Shown: positions 10,845-21,907 of the stretch, in pieces | Numbering within the stretch: position 1 is the stretch's first letter | Layout of the letters: each line of letters begins with the position of its first letter | DNA from: Trichoderma breve | Taxonomy: Eukaryota > Ascomycota > Sordariomycetes > Hypocreales > Hypocreaceae | Length of the DNA: 64,000 bases | Reading direction: 5' to 3' | NCBI RefSeq assembly: GCF_028502605.1 | Contig: NC_079232.1 | Location: 4,030,001-4,094,000 of the forward strand | The notes under the pieces: generated by a model | Told to the model about the DNA's origin: nothing | Seen by the model: the letters and a program-made list of their open reading frames with translations, nothing else | Database searches by the model: none | Made by a program: the position numbers and the translations under genes

Positions 10845-13122
10845 CTAACAAGTCCATACTCCCACAATGCCGTCCCGCCTACCCTCTACCAGGTAGCCGT
10901 CTCTAACACGTACACGCTCGACGACGGCGGCATTCTTGGCGCCCTCGGACGCGGCAATGCCCGCTCCGCAGTCCCATTGCCGTCCCTCGACCTTATCGTA
11001 CACCTTGACCACGTCCTCGCTGGCCGCGCTGACAATCCGTCGCGCATCGAACATCATGCTGGTGACGGGGTTGTCGTAGGCGTAAGCGTCGTAGATGGAC
11101 CCTGTTCGGAGATCCCATATCTGTACAAGGCAGGTTTGTTAGTCAATTCTATAAAGATGATATAGAAAGAGATAGTTAGGCTTACTCTGATGCTTCGGTC
11201 CAAACTGCCCGTCACTAGATGTACATCGTCAAACTGCAGACATGTCACGGCGCCGGTGTGGCCCACCAGGCTCCGGTGAACTTGGCCGCTTCGGAGATCC
11301 CACAAGCGGACCATGCCGTCGGCAGTACCGCATGCCAGCGCAGACTCAAACACTTGCAAGGCACCAACAAAGTCGGCCGTGGTTCCCTGGGCTCGACCAG
11401 TCGGCCTCCAGGTATCGTCAGTCGTTGCAATGGCCGATGCCTGAGCGGCCGCCCACATGACATCGAGCGTCTGAACGCAGCGGCCCTTTTCCAAATCCCA
11501 ATGCCGGATCGTCTTATCTGCTGAACCAGAAACCAAAACGTCTCCCCTGAAATGAAGTGCGGTGATTTCGTCGACGTGAGATGATAGCGTAAAGAGAGCG
11601 CAGTCGTCCATGCTGCCCTCCGGAGGCTCGATGGGCTGCGCATCGGGGTGTTCAAAAGCAATGGCGTCCTCGTCGTCATCGCCAGCGTCCTTGCCACCTT
11701 GAGGGTTGTAGTGCGTTTTGCTCAAATCCCACAATCTGATGGTGGCGTCCATAGAACCGGTGGCTAGAATGTTATCCTCGACCTGCAATGCTCGCACCGA
11801 GGCCGTGTGGCCCTCCAGGTAGCCCATGCACCGACCGGCATTCAGATCCCAAACCCGGACAGTATCGTCCAGTGCGGCAGTGACCAGAGTTCCGAATGGC
11901 GCATCAAAATCCATGGCCGTAATCGTGTCGCGGTGGGCCCGGATTTCGCGGATGTTGGATCCCGGGGCAAAGTGCTCGTGCAGAATGGGCATGGATTTCC
12001 GGCGATGGACCTTTTTCGGCTTGCGCTGCTTGCTGTCGGCAGCAGGCAGCTTCTCGTAGACAGACTTGGACATGAATTCGGGGTCGTGGTCGTCGGCATC
12101 TCCCACTAGATCTCGCTCGTCCTTGGTGGCAGTGTTGCGCGCAATCTCCTCGGCCTCGTCGACGACGGCTTGGACTTCGTCGATTTTCAATTCGAGGTCC
12201 ATGACTACACAGGGACAACCAAAGAGAAGCATTAATTAGACATAGAACTTGAAAGCAGAGAATGGCAAAGGGGAAAATGAAGGCATTCTACTGGGGTATG
12301 GGTTCAAACACCTACCATCGTGCTCGAGTGTCGCCTCGTCTTGTTCAAAGCCTGCCAACCTCTCCAGCACAATCCTACGCATGCCGTAGAGATTGGCAAT
12401 CTTGTTGTCTATCTCACGGATCTCACAGCTGACCATGCTCTTGCGCACCCCCAGCAATTCCAGCTCGTGCACCATGGTCGTCTTTTCCTTCTTGAGCTGG
12501 GCCAACTTGGTCGGCGTTGCGGGTGTGTTCTCCCCCTCCTCTAGCAGTTTCCTGCCCCTCGACGGCTGTCGGCGGTGCTTCTTCCTGTCGTCAGCCAGCT
12601 CGGGGAAGCTGGCCTGGAAGCCCTGGAACAGCGAATAGGCATTCTGGTGCTCGGGGATGTTGGACAGCAGCTCGTCGGGCAGGTGGGTGAGGGCGCGGTG
12701 CTGGATCTCGGCCGTGGACAGCTTGGACCGCACAATCTCGGTCGGGCTGGACCGGGCCATGGAGAACATGCCGCGCTGGACGCTGGGGCGCTTCATCTGC
12801 TTGTGAACTTCGGCCAGGGCGGCGCGATAATGGGCTCCCGAGGCCTCTGCGGCCGGGCCCATGAGCTGGCTCGCCGTGACAGTGACCTTGCGGCTAAAGG
12901 CTTCGAGTCCTCGAGTCTGCGGGCAGAGAAGAGACACGACATGGTTAGCAGGCTGCGCTCCATGGGCAAATCGCAAAAAAGGGACGGCTCAATGCAATGG
13001 CATGGGATCTTGCGGCAGGCAGAGTTTTTGAGAGTTTTTGCCGGTTTGCGACATACAGAGATGATGGACTGCTCGTCATCGGGGCCATCGTCGAAGGCAT
13101 AATGGCTCTCCGAGTCGGCCAT
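10845..13122 (-). CDS. mdv1: Mitochondrial division protein 1 (WD40 fission adaptor)
   Basis: Four exons: 13122-13057, 12916-12316, 12204-11186 and 11120-10845, all with canonical GT/AG ends (GTATGT, GTAGGT, GTAAGC donors), giving 653 residues. The N-terminal region is helical and would bind Fis1 at the outer mitochondrial membrane. A coiled coil of about 50 residues starts near [18 protein letters not shown], where Mdv1/Caf4 proteins dimerise. Seven WD40 repeats fill the C-terminal half, several ending in textbook VRVWD, IRLWD or IRIWD. The family recruits the dynamin Dnm1 to fission sites. The first repeat starts [17 protein letters not shown], typical of fungal Mdv1. It is divergent from chorismate mutase across a 1.36-kb gap. 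Confidence 0.93.
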
Positions 13123-14481
13123 TACTCAACGGCTGGCCCGCTGCAGGCTCAGGATTCGGGGCTCGAGGCAGCGCAAGGCAAAAGGCGAAGTTGCGTTGCT
13201 TTGGTCAAGGGAACAAGAACAAGAGTTGGAGGGTTTGCATCGCAAAACCGGGCATGGCTTGCGGGTGTGAAATTTGGATGACGCGCGCAGAAAATGCAAA
13301 GTCCAGTGCAGAAGCGGCACCAACCGGCCCCCCGGCTATTGAGTACAAGTACATGCTGGGGCCTGCTTAACCGCTGCTAAACTGTTGTTACTGGTTTGGG
13401 CCACTTTGTACCGCCCACCCCTCTAGCTGTTCCAGCTGCCCTTTGTGTGTAAACTTTGAACCATCCGATGGAATTGGCACCACTGTGCCGATGCATTGAT
13501 GCAAGTGATTTGTGCGGGTGTCTAGTCTATGTTGCACTTTCTAAGTACCTTGAACTATGCAACTCACACCAGTAGCTATCCTCAAGTACTGCTAATACCT
13601 GTTAGTAGCCAAGGTAGCATCAAGATTGATTAGCTGAGCTGTAAACCCGACGCATAAACAATCAAACGAGAAACCGGCTAGTCGAGCTGCTGTTTGCACG
13701 GCGTTTCGGCTTGTCTCTGCTAGTTCGGTTTTCATCTCAATCTTTTGCCTGTGCGGTTCGCTCGATGCCCCACTGGGGGCTTTCCGGGGTTCAAGGGCAG
13801 ACCCCAGCAGTTCAACAGCAAAGGATTGACTTTACTCGATCGCCAGGGGACCCTAGAAGTATATCTGATGGATGTTGGAGATGGAGAATTTGGAAGCTTT
13901 GATGATTGTATACTATCAGAACCAGCATCTAAGCGTATTCCGTCATGTTTTATGCAGTGATGGCATCAAGTTCAAACCCGTCTATTCTTCAATTCCGTCC
14001 GCAAGTCTTACAAGTTCCGCTACTACCAACACAAACAAGTCTAAACAGCAATCCCGATGCCGTAAGACATACCAAGGCAGCCAGCATTTGCTCCTTTTGG
14101 CGACAAGATTCCCAATGGCAGCAGCGCCTCAATTTCTTACTCGACACATGAAAGGCTCTTAGTCGCGCATCTCGTAAGGATCCATGGATTGAGATCTGAG
14201 CCGCCCTTGTATTAGTAGATAGAGCCTTTGGTAAGCTGCACCGGCCGCTAAAGATGGGGCTCGCTGTGAGTCCAGTCTTCTAGACGGCCGGTCTCGGGGA
14301 GCGGATCAATTCCGTTCCCAGCTTGACTTGACTTCATCGACCATCGGCACGCTGCTGAAAGTTTGATTTGCCCGTCAGCTTATTTTCGATTCAATCTTCG
14401 CTGACATTTGCGCTATTCCTGCTTCTCTTCTCCAAAATATTTAAATTCAGCGATATCCCCCTTCGATTGCTTCTCTCCAAG
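13123..14481. other. Divergent promoter region, mdv1 / chorismate mutase
   Basis: 1.36 kb with no supported gene. A GTAC-rich palindromic tract, GAGTACAAGTACATG, lies at 13341-13355 and belongs to the dispersed motif described in the findings. The plus-strand frames here (13711-14162) overlap one another in different phases and look fortuitous. Confidence 0.5.
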
Positions 14482-15432
14482 ATGGATTCCGCCGTGGACA
14501 TGGCCGACAGCTCTCGAGCGCTGGATCTGGCGCGCATCCGCTTCCAGCTCATGTCAGTTGGCCCGAGCTATGCAAAGCTCAGCTTTCAAGCCCCAAATTC
14601 GTCCCTTTGCATGCGCTCTGACATGTTTCATGTAGCCGACTCGAAGACACAATTTCCTTTTCCCTCATTGAGAGAGTACAGTTTCCTCTGAACAAGGTGA
14701 GTCACAGATGCTGAATATCAATTTGAACAAGGCCTGTTACTGACTCGAGCTTCCTTTGTCTAGACCATCTACACGCCTGGCGCCCTCCCCATCCCCGACA
14801 GCCGCCTGAGCTTCTTCGACTGGTACTTTTCTGAGCAAGAGAAGCTGCAATCCCTGATTCGCCGTTTCGAATCGCCCGACGAATACCCCTTCTTCCCAGA
14901 GTCCGTCCAGAAGCCCATGCTGAAGCCCCTCAACTACCCCAAGATCCTGCACAAAAACGACGTCTGCGTCAACGACAAGATCAAAAAGTTCTACATTGAA
15001 ACGTTCCTACCAGAGGTGTGCCCCAACTTTGGCCGCGAGGACCGAGGAGAGTCGCAGGAAAACTACGGCTCGACATCTACGTGCGACATTGCCTGCCTGC
15101 AGGCCCTGTCTAGGAGAATTCACTTTGGCAAATTTGTCGCAGAGTCCAAGTTCCAGTCAGACCCTGAGCTCTACACGCAGCTCATCAAGAACGAGGACCG
15201 GGAAGCGATTGGCGAGTCCATCACCAACAGAGCCGTCGAGGAGCAGGTCCTCGCCCGTCTTCGTCTCAAGGCCGAGACCTACGGCAAGGACCCGTCGATG
15301 CTGGGCGGCGTGGAGCAGCCCGTCAAGATCAACGTGGACGCGGTGGTGTCAATGTACAAAGACTTTGTCATTCCCTTGACCAAGGAGGTTGAGGTTGAGT
15401 ACTTGATGCAGAGACTCCTGCCGGAAGAGTAG
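14482..15432 (+). CDS. aro7: Chorismate mutase
   Basis: Three exons, 14482-14552, 14636-14696 and 14764-15432, encode 266 residues. The enzyme rearranges chorismate to prephenate, the branch-point step to phenylalanine and tyrosine. The short exons restore the family N-terminus: [12 protein letters not shown] then [20 protein letters not shown]. Further hallmarks are [24 protein letters not shown], the highly conserved [17 protein letters not shown] and the C-terminal [13 protein letters not shown], which match the allosteric eukaryotic AroQ enzyme (regulated by tyrosine and tryptophan in yeast). Length is normal (about 256 in yeast). Its stop is only 16 bp from the stop of the convergent bcp1 gene, so the two 3' UTRs must overlap. 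Confidence 0.95.
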
Positions 15433-15448
15433 AGCAAATTCATATCAT

Positions 15449-16369
15449 CTATTGCGGCGCAGCTATATAGTCACTCACGGCCTTGACGGCCTCCTTGAAT
15501 TTACTCGCCTCAATGAGGATCATGTGTCCAAATGTCTTGATGCCCAGCTCTTGAAACGCCCGCTTGCTGTCTGCCACCGCATCGTCCTCTTTTGTGTACC
15601 GGAAGCTGCCGTGTGCTACGGCGTATTTTTGTAGAATCTCATCCTCGGGGTGGAAGTGATAGGTTGAAGCCTCCTCCTTGGCCTTTTTGCGTTTTCGGTC
15701 CTCCACGTCCAGCGTTGATTCTACCTCCTGATACGTCCTTGAGAAGATGAGGTAGTAAGAGAACTCATACGGCTCCTTGTCTTCGATGGCGTCCTCCACC
15801 TCTTCAATGAGCATTGTATACAGCGGCGGTGCAATCTCAGACGGCATGTTGATGAGTCGCTCCGAAAAGACGAGTCCAACGGGCTTTTGTGCGGTGATGA
15901 GCTCGGCAACGGCTGATATTGAGGGGTTGGTCTGGGCCTTGTCCACGATGTACTTGAGAATGTCCTTCATGGGCTCCTTTTCGCGGTGCTCATATGTGTT
16001 GAGAACTGTGAGCATGGCATAGGCGTCGTTGGCCTTGCCGTCCACCTTGACCGTTGAGCCAATCGTCGGTTGCGACAGGATCAGATCCGACAACGCAGAC
16101 ATGTTGAAGAGATTGGCGTCGACATCGAAGAGTTGTCGAAGTAATGACTTTGTGCCGTGGAAATCAATCTCGGGATCGAAGTTGAACCATTCAAAGTCCA
16201 CATTGACCATATCAAAGTCCTAACAACGTCAGCGCATCTTCCACTGAGCAGAACAAAACGGCTTCTCTCATCTCACCTCGTCATCGCTGCTGTCCTCTTC
16301 CATTCGGTCGGCACCTGCATCCGCCGGCGGCACGTCCTTAGCCTCCTCCCGTGACCTCTTTTTGCCCAT
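15449..16369 (-). CDS. bcp1: Bcp1 (BCCIP family) nuclear export/chaperone protein
   Basis: Two exons, 16369-16277 and 16219-15449, encode 287 residues. The first exon supplies MGKKRSREE plus an acidic tail (EEDSSDDE) and joins in phase 0 to [20 protein letters not shown], the signature opening of the BCP1/BCCIP family. Other family landmarks are [30 protein letters not shown] and the C-terminal [12 protein letters not shown]. In yeast Bcp1 is a nuclear protein needed for export of the PI4P 5-kinase Mss4 and acts as a chaperone of ribosomal protein Rpl23. It is divergent from vps17, with 495 bp between the start codons, and tail-to-tail with aro7. Confidence 0.93.
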
Positions 16370-16864
16370 TTTGGCTTGTGATTATCTGAATTGTTTTTGC
16401 GATTGATGGATTGAATGCGCTCCGCAATGACGAAGCAAGTCTTTTGGTTTCATCTCAACTGAGCTTCGATAACGAATTTTTGTTCTCCATACCCCGCGCT
16501 ATACCGCATCTAGCCACGATAAGAGCTCTGTGGCGGCTAAATAGACGCGATAACGTGCGCTTAACCAGCCAACCAGCGGCCACTCCCCAGACTGTGCCTC
16601 TGTTCCCACTTGGATGTCGTCGCAACTTACGTAGCCGAACTGGATCAGCAGCTTCACTGGCGGAATCTCAACTTCGCGCATCCACCCTCGCCGAGCTTCC
16701 AATCGGGCGTTGCGGCATGAGCGACACTCAATTCTGAGAGATTCTCCATATCTAATCGCCGTATCTTATCCTCTGCTCGCACAGGCTCATCGTGATATTG
16801 CCTGCCTCGCCGTTCACCCATATATTGCCGCTATATCGAGCCTTTGTTGAATCCGGCCGTCACC

Positions 16865-18742
16865 ATGGACTACAGCGCCTCTATACACGAGACCGAGGAC
16901 CCGGCGGCATCTCCCTGGGGCAACACTCCAGGCTCATCTCCCCAGCATGACCGCACCACGTTTGCGAGCCTCACGGGTGATGCTCCTGTTCCCGCTTTCC
17001 CGTACACCCCGCAGTCGTCCAACGGCCTGGGACCAAGTGGTGACGATGTCTTTCCGCAGTCTGGCTCAATAACTCCTGCGGCCGGCGGAGGGAGCGAGCA
17101 TGAGGATGCGGGATTGACTGCATCTTCAGAGTCTGGCACCGTGCCTCCATCTGAGGCCCCTCAGTCAGCAGCTTCAACAGAGGTGCCACCAGAGGATGCG
17201 CAACAGCCTCGGAAGCCTCCACAGCCCCAATTCCGGCTGCAGGCAAAGATTACAGGCCTGGAACGAACGGGAAAGAAGGATCCGATACTGCGATTTGACG
17301 TTCACGTGAGTTGTCCTGTCTGCTGTGTCACTAGAGAGTGCCATTGATCTAACAAGCCGCCCCTCAGACCAACCTGCCTCGATTCCGCACCACCCAGTAC
17401 CGAGATGTCCGACGTTTGCATTCCGAGTTTGTCAAGCTTGGAGAGCACCTGATATCTGCAAACCCCGAAGCTCTGGTACCGGCTGTCCCTCCCCCTATTA
17501 CATCGGCTGGCGCTGGTACAGAGGAGGATGAAAACCGAGTCAAGGCCCTGATGCAGCGATGGTTCAACTACGTGTGTGGGAACGAGGTATTGATGAGAGA
17601 CGATGAGATGGTGCTTTTTGTTGAAAGCGACTTTGGCTACAGCCCGCTCGTGAAGAGAAAGCAGCCCGCAACTGGTGTTCGCAGGAAGATTTTGAAGCAG
17701 TTTGCTCCGCCTCCCGATGATACCCCTGAGCTCGCAGAGGCTCGTCCTGTCGTTAAGCTGTTCTATCTTGGTACCATGGATGCTGGCCACAAGGTCGACA
17801 AGCTCGTCAAGGCTAGGAGAGGTAAGACAAGAGTGCTAGCTAAGTGTGTTTATGCTGCCTTGCTAATAACTATAAATCGTAGGCCTTGGACTTGTCGAGT
17901 CTGATTACGGTGTGAAGCTTGGCGCCATGCATGTCCAGGAGCCGCACCCGGGACTGGCAAACGCCTACAAGAAGCTCGGTAGGGTGATTCAGACTGTGGG
18001 AGACTACCACGCCGCTCAAGCCACGGCTGAGGCTGCCACCATCGGCGACCCATTCCAGTACCACTCGCAGGATGCCTTTATCGTCAAGGAGTCTCTCACC
18101 AACCGTCAAATTCTCATCCGCGAATTCTTACAAGCCCAGGAGGTAACGCGAAGCAAGCTAAACGCTGCCGATCGTCTCAAGGCCAGCTCCAGCGTTCGGC
18201 GAGAAAAGGTCGACGAGGCCATCGCAGCCCTCGACGAAGCCCGAACAAACGAAACCCAGCTCTTCAACAAGACAAGTAGAGTTACCCAGAGCCTCGTTCA
18301 AGAACGCCGCAGGTGGTTCGACAGAACGGCCAGCGACCTGCGTCTGGAAATTCGAGAACTTGTCCTCCGTGAGATTGAGGCTGAACGTCGGTCACTGGCC
18401 CTCCTCGAGAGCGTGAGAGCGGATATCCGGTCCATCGATGCCTCTGGTGGCCTGAGCCGTCTGGGCCGTGAATCTCATCCTACCGTGCGACGAACGAGCC
18501 TCGCTGCCAGCCAGGGACCTAAGGGAGATGCTTGGAGCGGCGTTCCTCGTCGGTCTGACGCCACCAGCCGCAGCACCTCGGGCGTCGGCAAGGTGGAGGA
18601 GGCTGAAGGTGAGGACGGCCAGGAGTCTGGGTCTGGTAAGCACGGAAGCGGGCTCGGCAACTTGGTCGGTCTGGAGGAGGATGACGAGGACCGAATTGAC
18701 GCGAGAAATGCGGCGAGCCGGTTGGCTACGAGCACCTTTTAA
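16865..18742 (+). CDS. vps17: Vps17, retromer-associated PX/BAR sorting nexin
   Basis: Three exons, 16865-17305, 17368-17821 and 17883-18742, encode 584 residues. The start is the ATG in CACCATGG; the upstream in-frame extension lacks an ATG. A Ser/Pro-rich N-terminus leads into the PX domain, from about residue 122 (FRLQAKITGLERTGKKDPIL) through RFRTTQYRDVRRLHSEFVKL to FVESDFGY near 260. The C-terminal half is a long helical BAR domain (EPHPGLANAYKKLGRVIQTV, REFLQAQEVTRSKLNAADRLK). Vps17 pairs with Vps5 and tubulates endosomes for retrograde transport to the Golgi. The tail is Ser/Glu-rich. The phosphoinositide-binding basic residues of PX are only partly conserved, which is common in Vps17 and makes the Vps5 partner the stronger lipid binder. 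Confidence 0.93.
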
Positions 18743-19175
18743 GACGCTGGTGATTTGCACCTTTTAAGAGACGCTGGTGATTTTATAAGGGGGGATGGCT
18801 CTTGTTTTCTACTCCATGCCAAAGTGCGGCCGTTGTCGTTAAAATATAGTTCCAGACGAGCACATGTTTATATTCAATTTTAAGAAACGAACCAAGTTGA
18901 CGAATAATTAAGAGTGTAGAAATGAAATAGAGTTGTTTTTGCTAAGAATTCGAACGACTATATTGCATGCACGTTTTCAGTGAATTGAATTATGGCTGAT
19001 AGTAACGCCAGCCCTCGTTATGTCATTCATTACCCATCTATGAATCGTTCCCTTGCATTGAACGCATGGTAAAGGAAAAAGAAGTAGAAGAAAAGAACGC
19101 CCCATGGTAATGCCTCAAGCAAACAAAAAAAAATACCCAAAGTTCTAGCCTTATGAGCAAAACCTAATATCATCC
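18743..19175. other. Convergent 3' region, vps17 / csn6
   Basis: 433 bp between the two stops. A 20-bp unit is imperfectly duplicated just after the vps17 stop (GACGCTGGTGATTTGCACC, then GACGCTGGTGATTTTA). No gene. Confidence 0.5.
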
Positions 19176-20485
19176 TCAAACGTGCAGATCGCCCGTGCCC
19201 GGAATGTTAAACGGGACACCACCCATATTGTAATCCAGATTCCCACGTCTCGCTGCACCCTTGCTTGATTCAATAGCATGGAATTTCCTGCCCACATCCT
19301 TTGCCTGATTGACGCCCTGCATTATGGAGTTCAAAAGGCCGAGGAGGTGGACATTGTTGGATTCGCTCTGTACTTCCCTTTCGAAGGCCTCCCTATCTGA
19401 CGGAATGACGAGGTCGAGACGGCTGACCAGAGCCTGGATCTGTCGGAGAATGTTATGAGATGGCGTAGTATTGTTGGTGTCCGTATCCATGCTCTCTCCT
19501 TGGTCATCTCCGTTGATATACGAAGGCGGCAAGTGTTCTAGGTAGGTAGTAATGAGCTGGATTCTGGAGTGGAGCATCTTGATGGCGTTGGCCTTTGCCG
19601 TCAGCGAAGCAATCATCTCATCCTCCTCCCGCGTCAGAGCGCTCGCCTCATCCACCACCGCGTCTTTCTTCTCCTCAACCTCGCTCTCCACCAGCCTCCG
19701 CTTTCCCTTTCCGTTTGACTCTATCGAACGAGCTGGCCGTTCTTCCTTGACGGCCGGAGCTGGGGCACTGGCTGCTGCGTTTCCACCACCGCTTGCCACA
19801 TAGTTCATGCTAATCATTTCCGTCTCGTCTGTCTCGACAGAATATGGCACCTCTCGGAATTTCAGCTTGAGCGAGGAGTCGCCGTCGTCCATCTTCTTGT
19901 CCTCTCCGTCATTTTCCGCCCTGGCATCGTCGACTTCGAAGTTGCTTTCGTAGATCGTCAACGGCAATTTACCGCCGACTGAATGCTGCGCAACCTCTTG
20001 TGGGTGGAAACCTAGCAAAACTGCTGATTCGTTCCAGTTTTCGAGGATCTGGCTGTGGACAGGCAGGATGGTGGGCGAGGGACCTGATGACGACAGCAGC
20101 GTGTACCAACCGACAAAGTCCAGTTTTCGGTCTTTATGCACAAGGCACACTGGCAAAAAGCAAGTTAGCAAAGCTTCCGACGGGGTGTTGAGGGTGGATT
20201 TGGCGCACTCTGTTCTAATCTTCTGCCGAACTTATCTACGTCAACTAGGTAGCCTCCATCGACCTCGGGTGCTTCCTTGACGTGGCACTCAAAGGCGTGT
20301 TCAATGGTGATTTCGCGGCCATTCTGCTGGCCTAATAGAGCTCCGATTATGGGTCCCTTTTGCTCTCGTAGAGTATGTCGTGTGATGTAGTCGGAGATTG
20401 TGAGAAGCACCAGCGGGTGCAGGACGGCCTGGAGCTGGGAGCTCTTCTGGGTCGATAGAAGAGGGTTGGAGCTGGGAGCATCCAT
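19176..20485 (-). CDS. csn6: COP9 signalosome subunit 6 (MPN- protein)
   Basis: Two exons, 20485-20209 and 20149-19176, encode 416 residues. The join rebuilds GRRLEQMCLVHKDRKLDFVGWY, diagnostic of CSN6. The MPN domain begins at VLHPLVLLTISDYITRH and includes GPIIGALLGQQNGREITIEHAF. It lacks the His-x-His zinc motif of MPN+ enzymes: the corresponding stretch is VGWYTLLSSSGPSP, so this is the structural, non-catalytic partner of CSN5. The signalosome removes Nedd8 from cullins and controls development and secondary metabolism in moulds. An Ala/Lys/Glu-rich insert (about residues 215-260) separates MPN from the C-terminal helical bundle that interacts within the complex. Confidence 0.93.
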
Positions 20486-21102
20486 GTTGGCGGAAGGTAT
20501 ATCGCGGTATTATCGGCGGGAAGTGATTCGTCGTACGTGATGGTTATTGTTGAGGCTGCAATCTGGGTTGTAGGGGAAATGATGTAATGGAGAAGAAGCG
20601 TGAAACGAGCTGAGATGTGAAGTTGGTTGTATGTTGGACGTTTGAGCAACTGCCCCGCGTGCCGTGGGGTTGAGAGGCAGCAGAGCGATGACTAAGCCGA
20701 TCGATCTGTTTGATCATCATGAAACCTCTTGAAGCACAACCAGGAGCTCAACGACAGAAGTCTTCATTGGTATTTATATCTTTATATATATTATTTTTTA
20801 TATTTTGAATCTAAAGTTTAATTGAAGCTCAAATTAGTGGCAGACGTTTATCTTATCTGAACTACGCTCCATTCGCCTCTCCTGGTAATTATAGCTTCTA
20901 TAGATGAAAAAGAGATTCACTTCCACTCCACAGGTACCTCTACTACTAAAAAAGGCTCTATACAAGATCAATGCGCATTTAACTCAGGTAATTCAATCAA
21001 CACAAGACCGAAAATTTATCTCTTCTTTAGACTATCAAATAATGTCGTAAGGGTCCATCTGCTCCCCAATACGCCTCTTCCAACAATAGGCCAAGACAAA
21101 AC
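20486..21102. other. Intergenic with AT-rich patch
   Basis: 617 bp that contain the csn6 promoter and the 3' side of the small Cys-rich gene. A TA-rich patch lies at 20765-20830. No gene. Confidence 0.5.
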
Positions 21103-21495
21103 TCAAGACTGCCATCTCCCTCTCGACTCTTGAGCCAACTCTGCCTCGAATCGCTTCTTCGCGGCCATTTCAATCTCAGTCTTCCCCTGCATCTCTGCCA
21201 GGGCCTTGATCCTCTGCTCCGGAATTCTCTTGATGATTTCTTCGAGTTGCGCCGTCATTGTCTTACAGTCCTCGGCCTTTGCCAGTTCCGCCAATTTCTT
21301 GAGCTCTTCGGTGTATTTGGCGTAGAGATGCACAATTTTCTTTTGGCGATTGTCTGGGTTGCACTTTTGGCACTGGTCATTGGAGTTGCAGTTTGTGATT
21401 TCTTTTTCGCATCTTCCGCTCGTGTCTGAGCATTGGGACTGATACTCGGTGGTGGTATGCCGGCAGGAGTACTTGGTTCTGGTGACTTTACACAT
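21103..21495 (-). CDS. Small Cys-rich protein with helical C-terminus
   Basis: Not recognised by function. Intronless, 130 residues. Seven cysteines fall in the first 45 residues (positions 2, 11, 22, 29, 36, 42 and 45), beginning MCKVTRTKYSCRH, followed by an 80-residue charged helical segment (LYAKYTEELKKLAELAKAE). There is no signal peptide, so the cysteines more likely bind metal or form an intracellular fold than act as an effector disulfide core. A TATA box at 21608-21613, 113 bp upstream, supports expression. Similar small Cys-helix proteins are common orphans in fungi. Confidence 0.7.
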   Translation of the reverse strand: MCKVTRTKYSCRHTTTEYQSQCSDTSGRCEKEITNCNSNDQCQKCNPDNRQKKIVHLYAKYTEELKKLAELAKAEDCKTMTAQLEEIIKRIPEQRIKALAEMQGKTEIEMAAKKRFEAELAQESRGRWQS

Positions 21496-21607
21496 TTTGA
21501 AGGTTGGGAGTGAGAGAGCGAAGATTTGATGGTTCTTGATGATTTGATTAGCATGGTTTAGTATGGTGGGAACGAGTGAGCTCCATCAAAGCACATGTTG
21601 GAGCAGT

Positions 21608-21613
21608 TATATA
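21608..21613 (-). promoter_or_regulatory. TATA box of the small Cys-rich gene
   Basis: TATATA in context GTTATATAG, 113 bp upstream of the ATG at 21495, a usual distance for a fungal TATA box. Confidence 0.4.
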
Positions 21614-21907
21614 GTAAAAGTCGAGTGCCAGTAACTTCATCGTGTCTGGATTCGTGACGATATGTGAACGAGGGCTGATGCAGTGAACTAGGTCAACAAC
21701 GGGAAAAGAAATTGAACACGATTTTAGACAATTACCATTATTTTATTCTGAGCTAAGTGGTTAAAAAAATCTACATAAACAGAGAGGAGAGTAAGTTTCC
21801 CAAATTCCAAGGAGCCAGTTAATCTAACAAATAGTCCATTTTCCAGTTGTCTATCCCGCCGCAAACGCCAATAGTCCAGGTGAATGTTGAATCCATGTAT
21901 GACTTGC

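Noticed and set aside
14267..14272. TGAGTC upstream of aro7 as a Cpc1/Gcn4 site
   Set aside because: The full palindrome TGACTCA is absent and the hexamer alone is too common to call.
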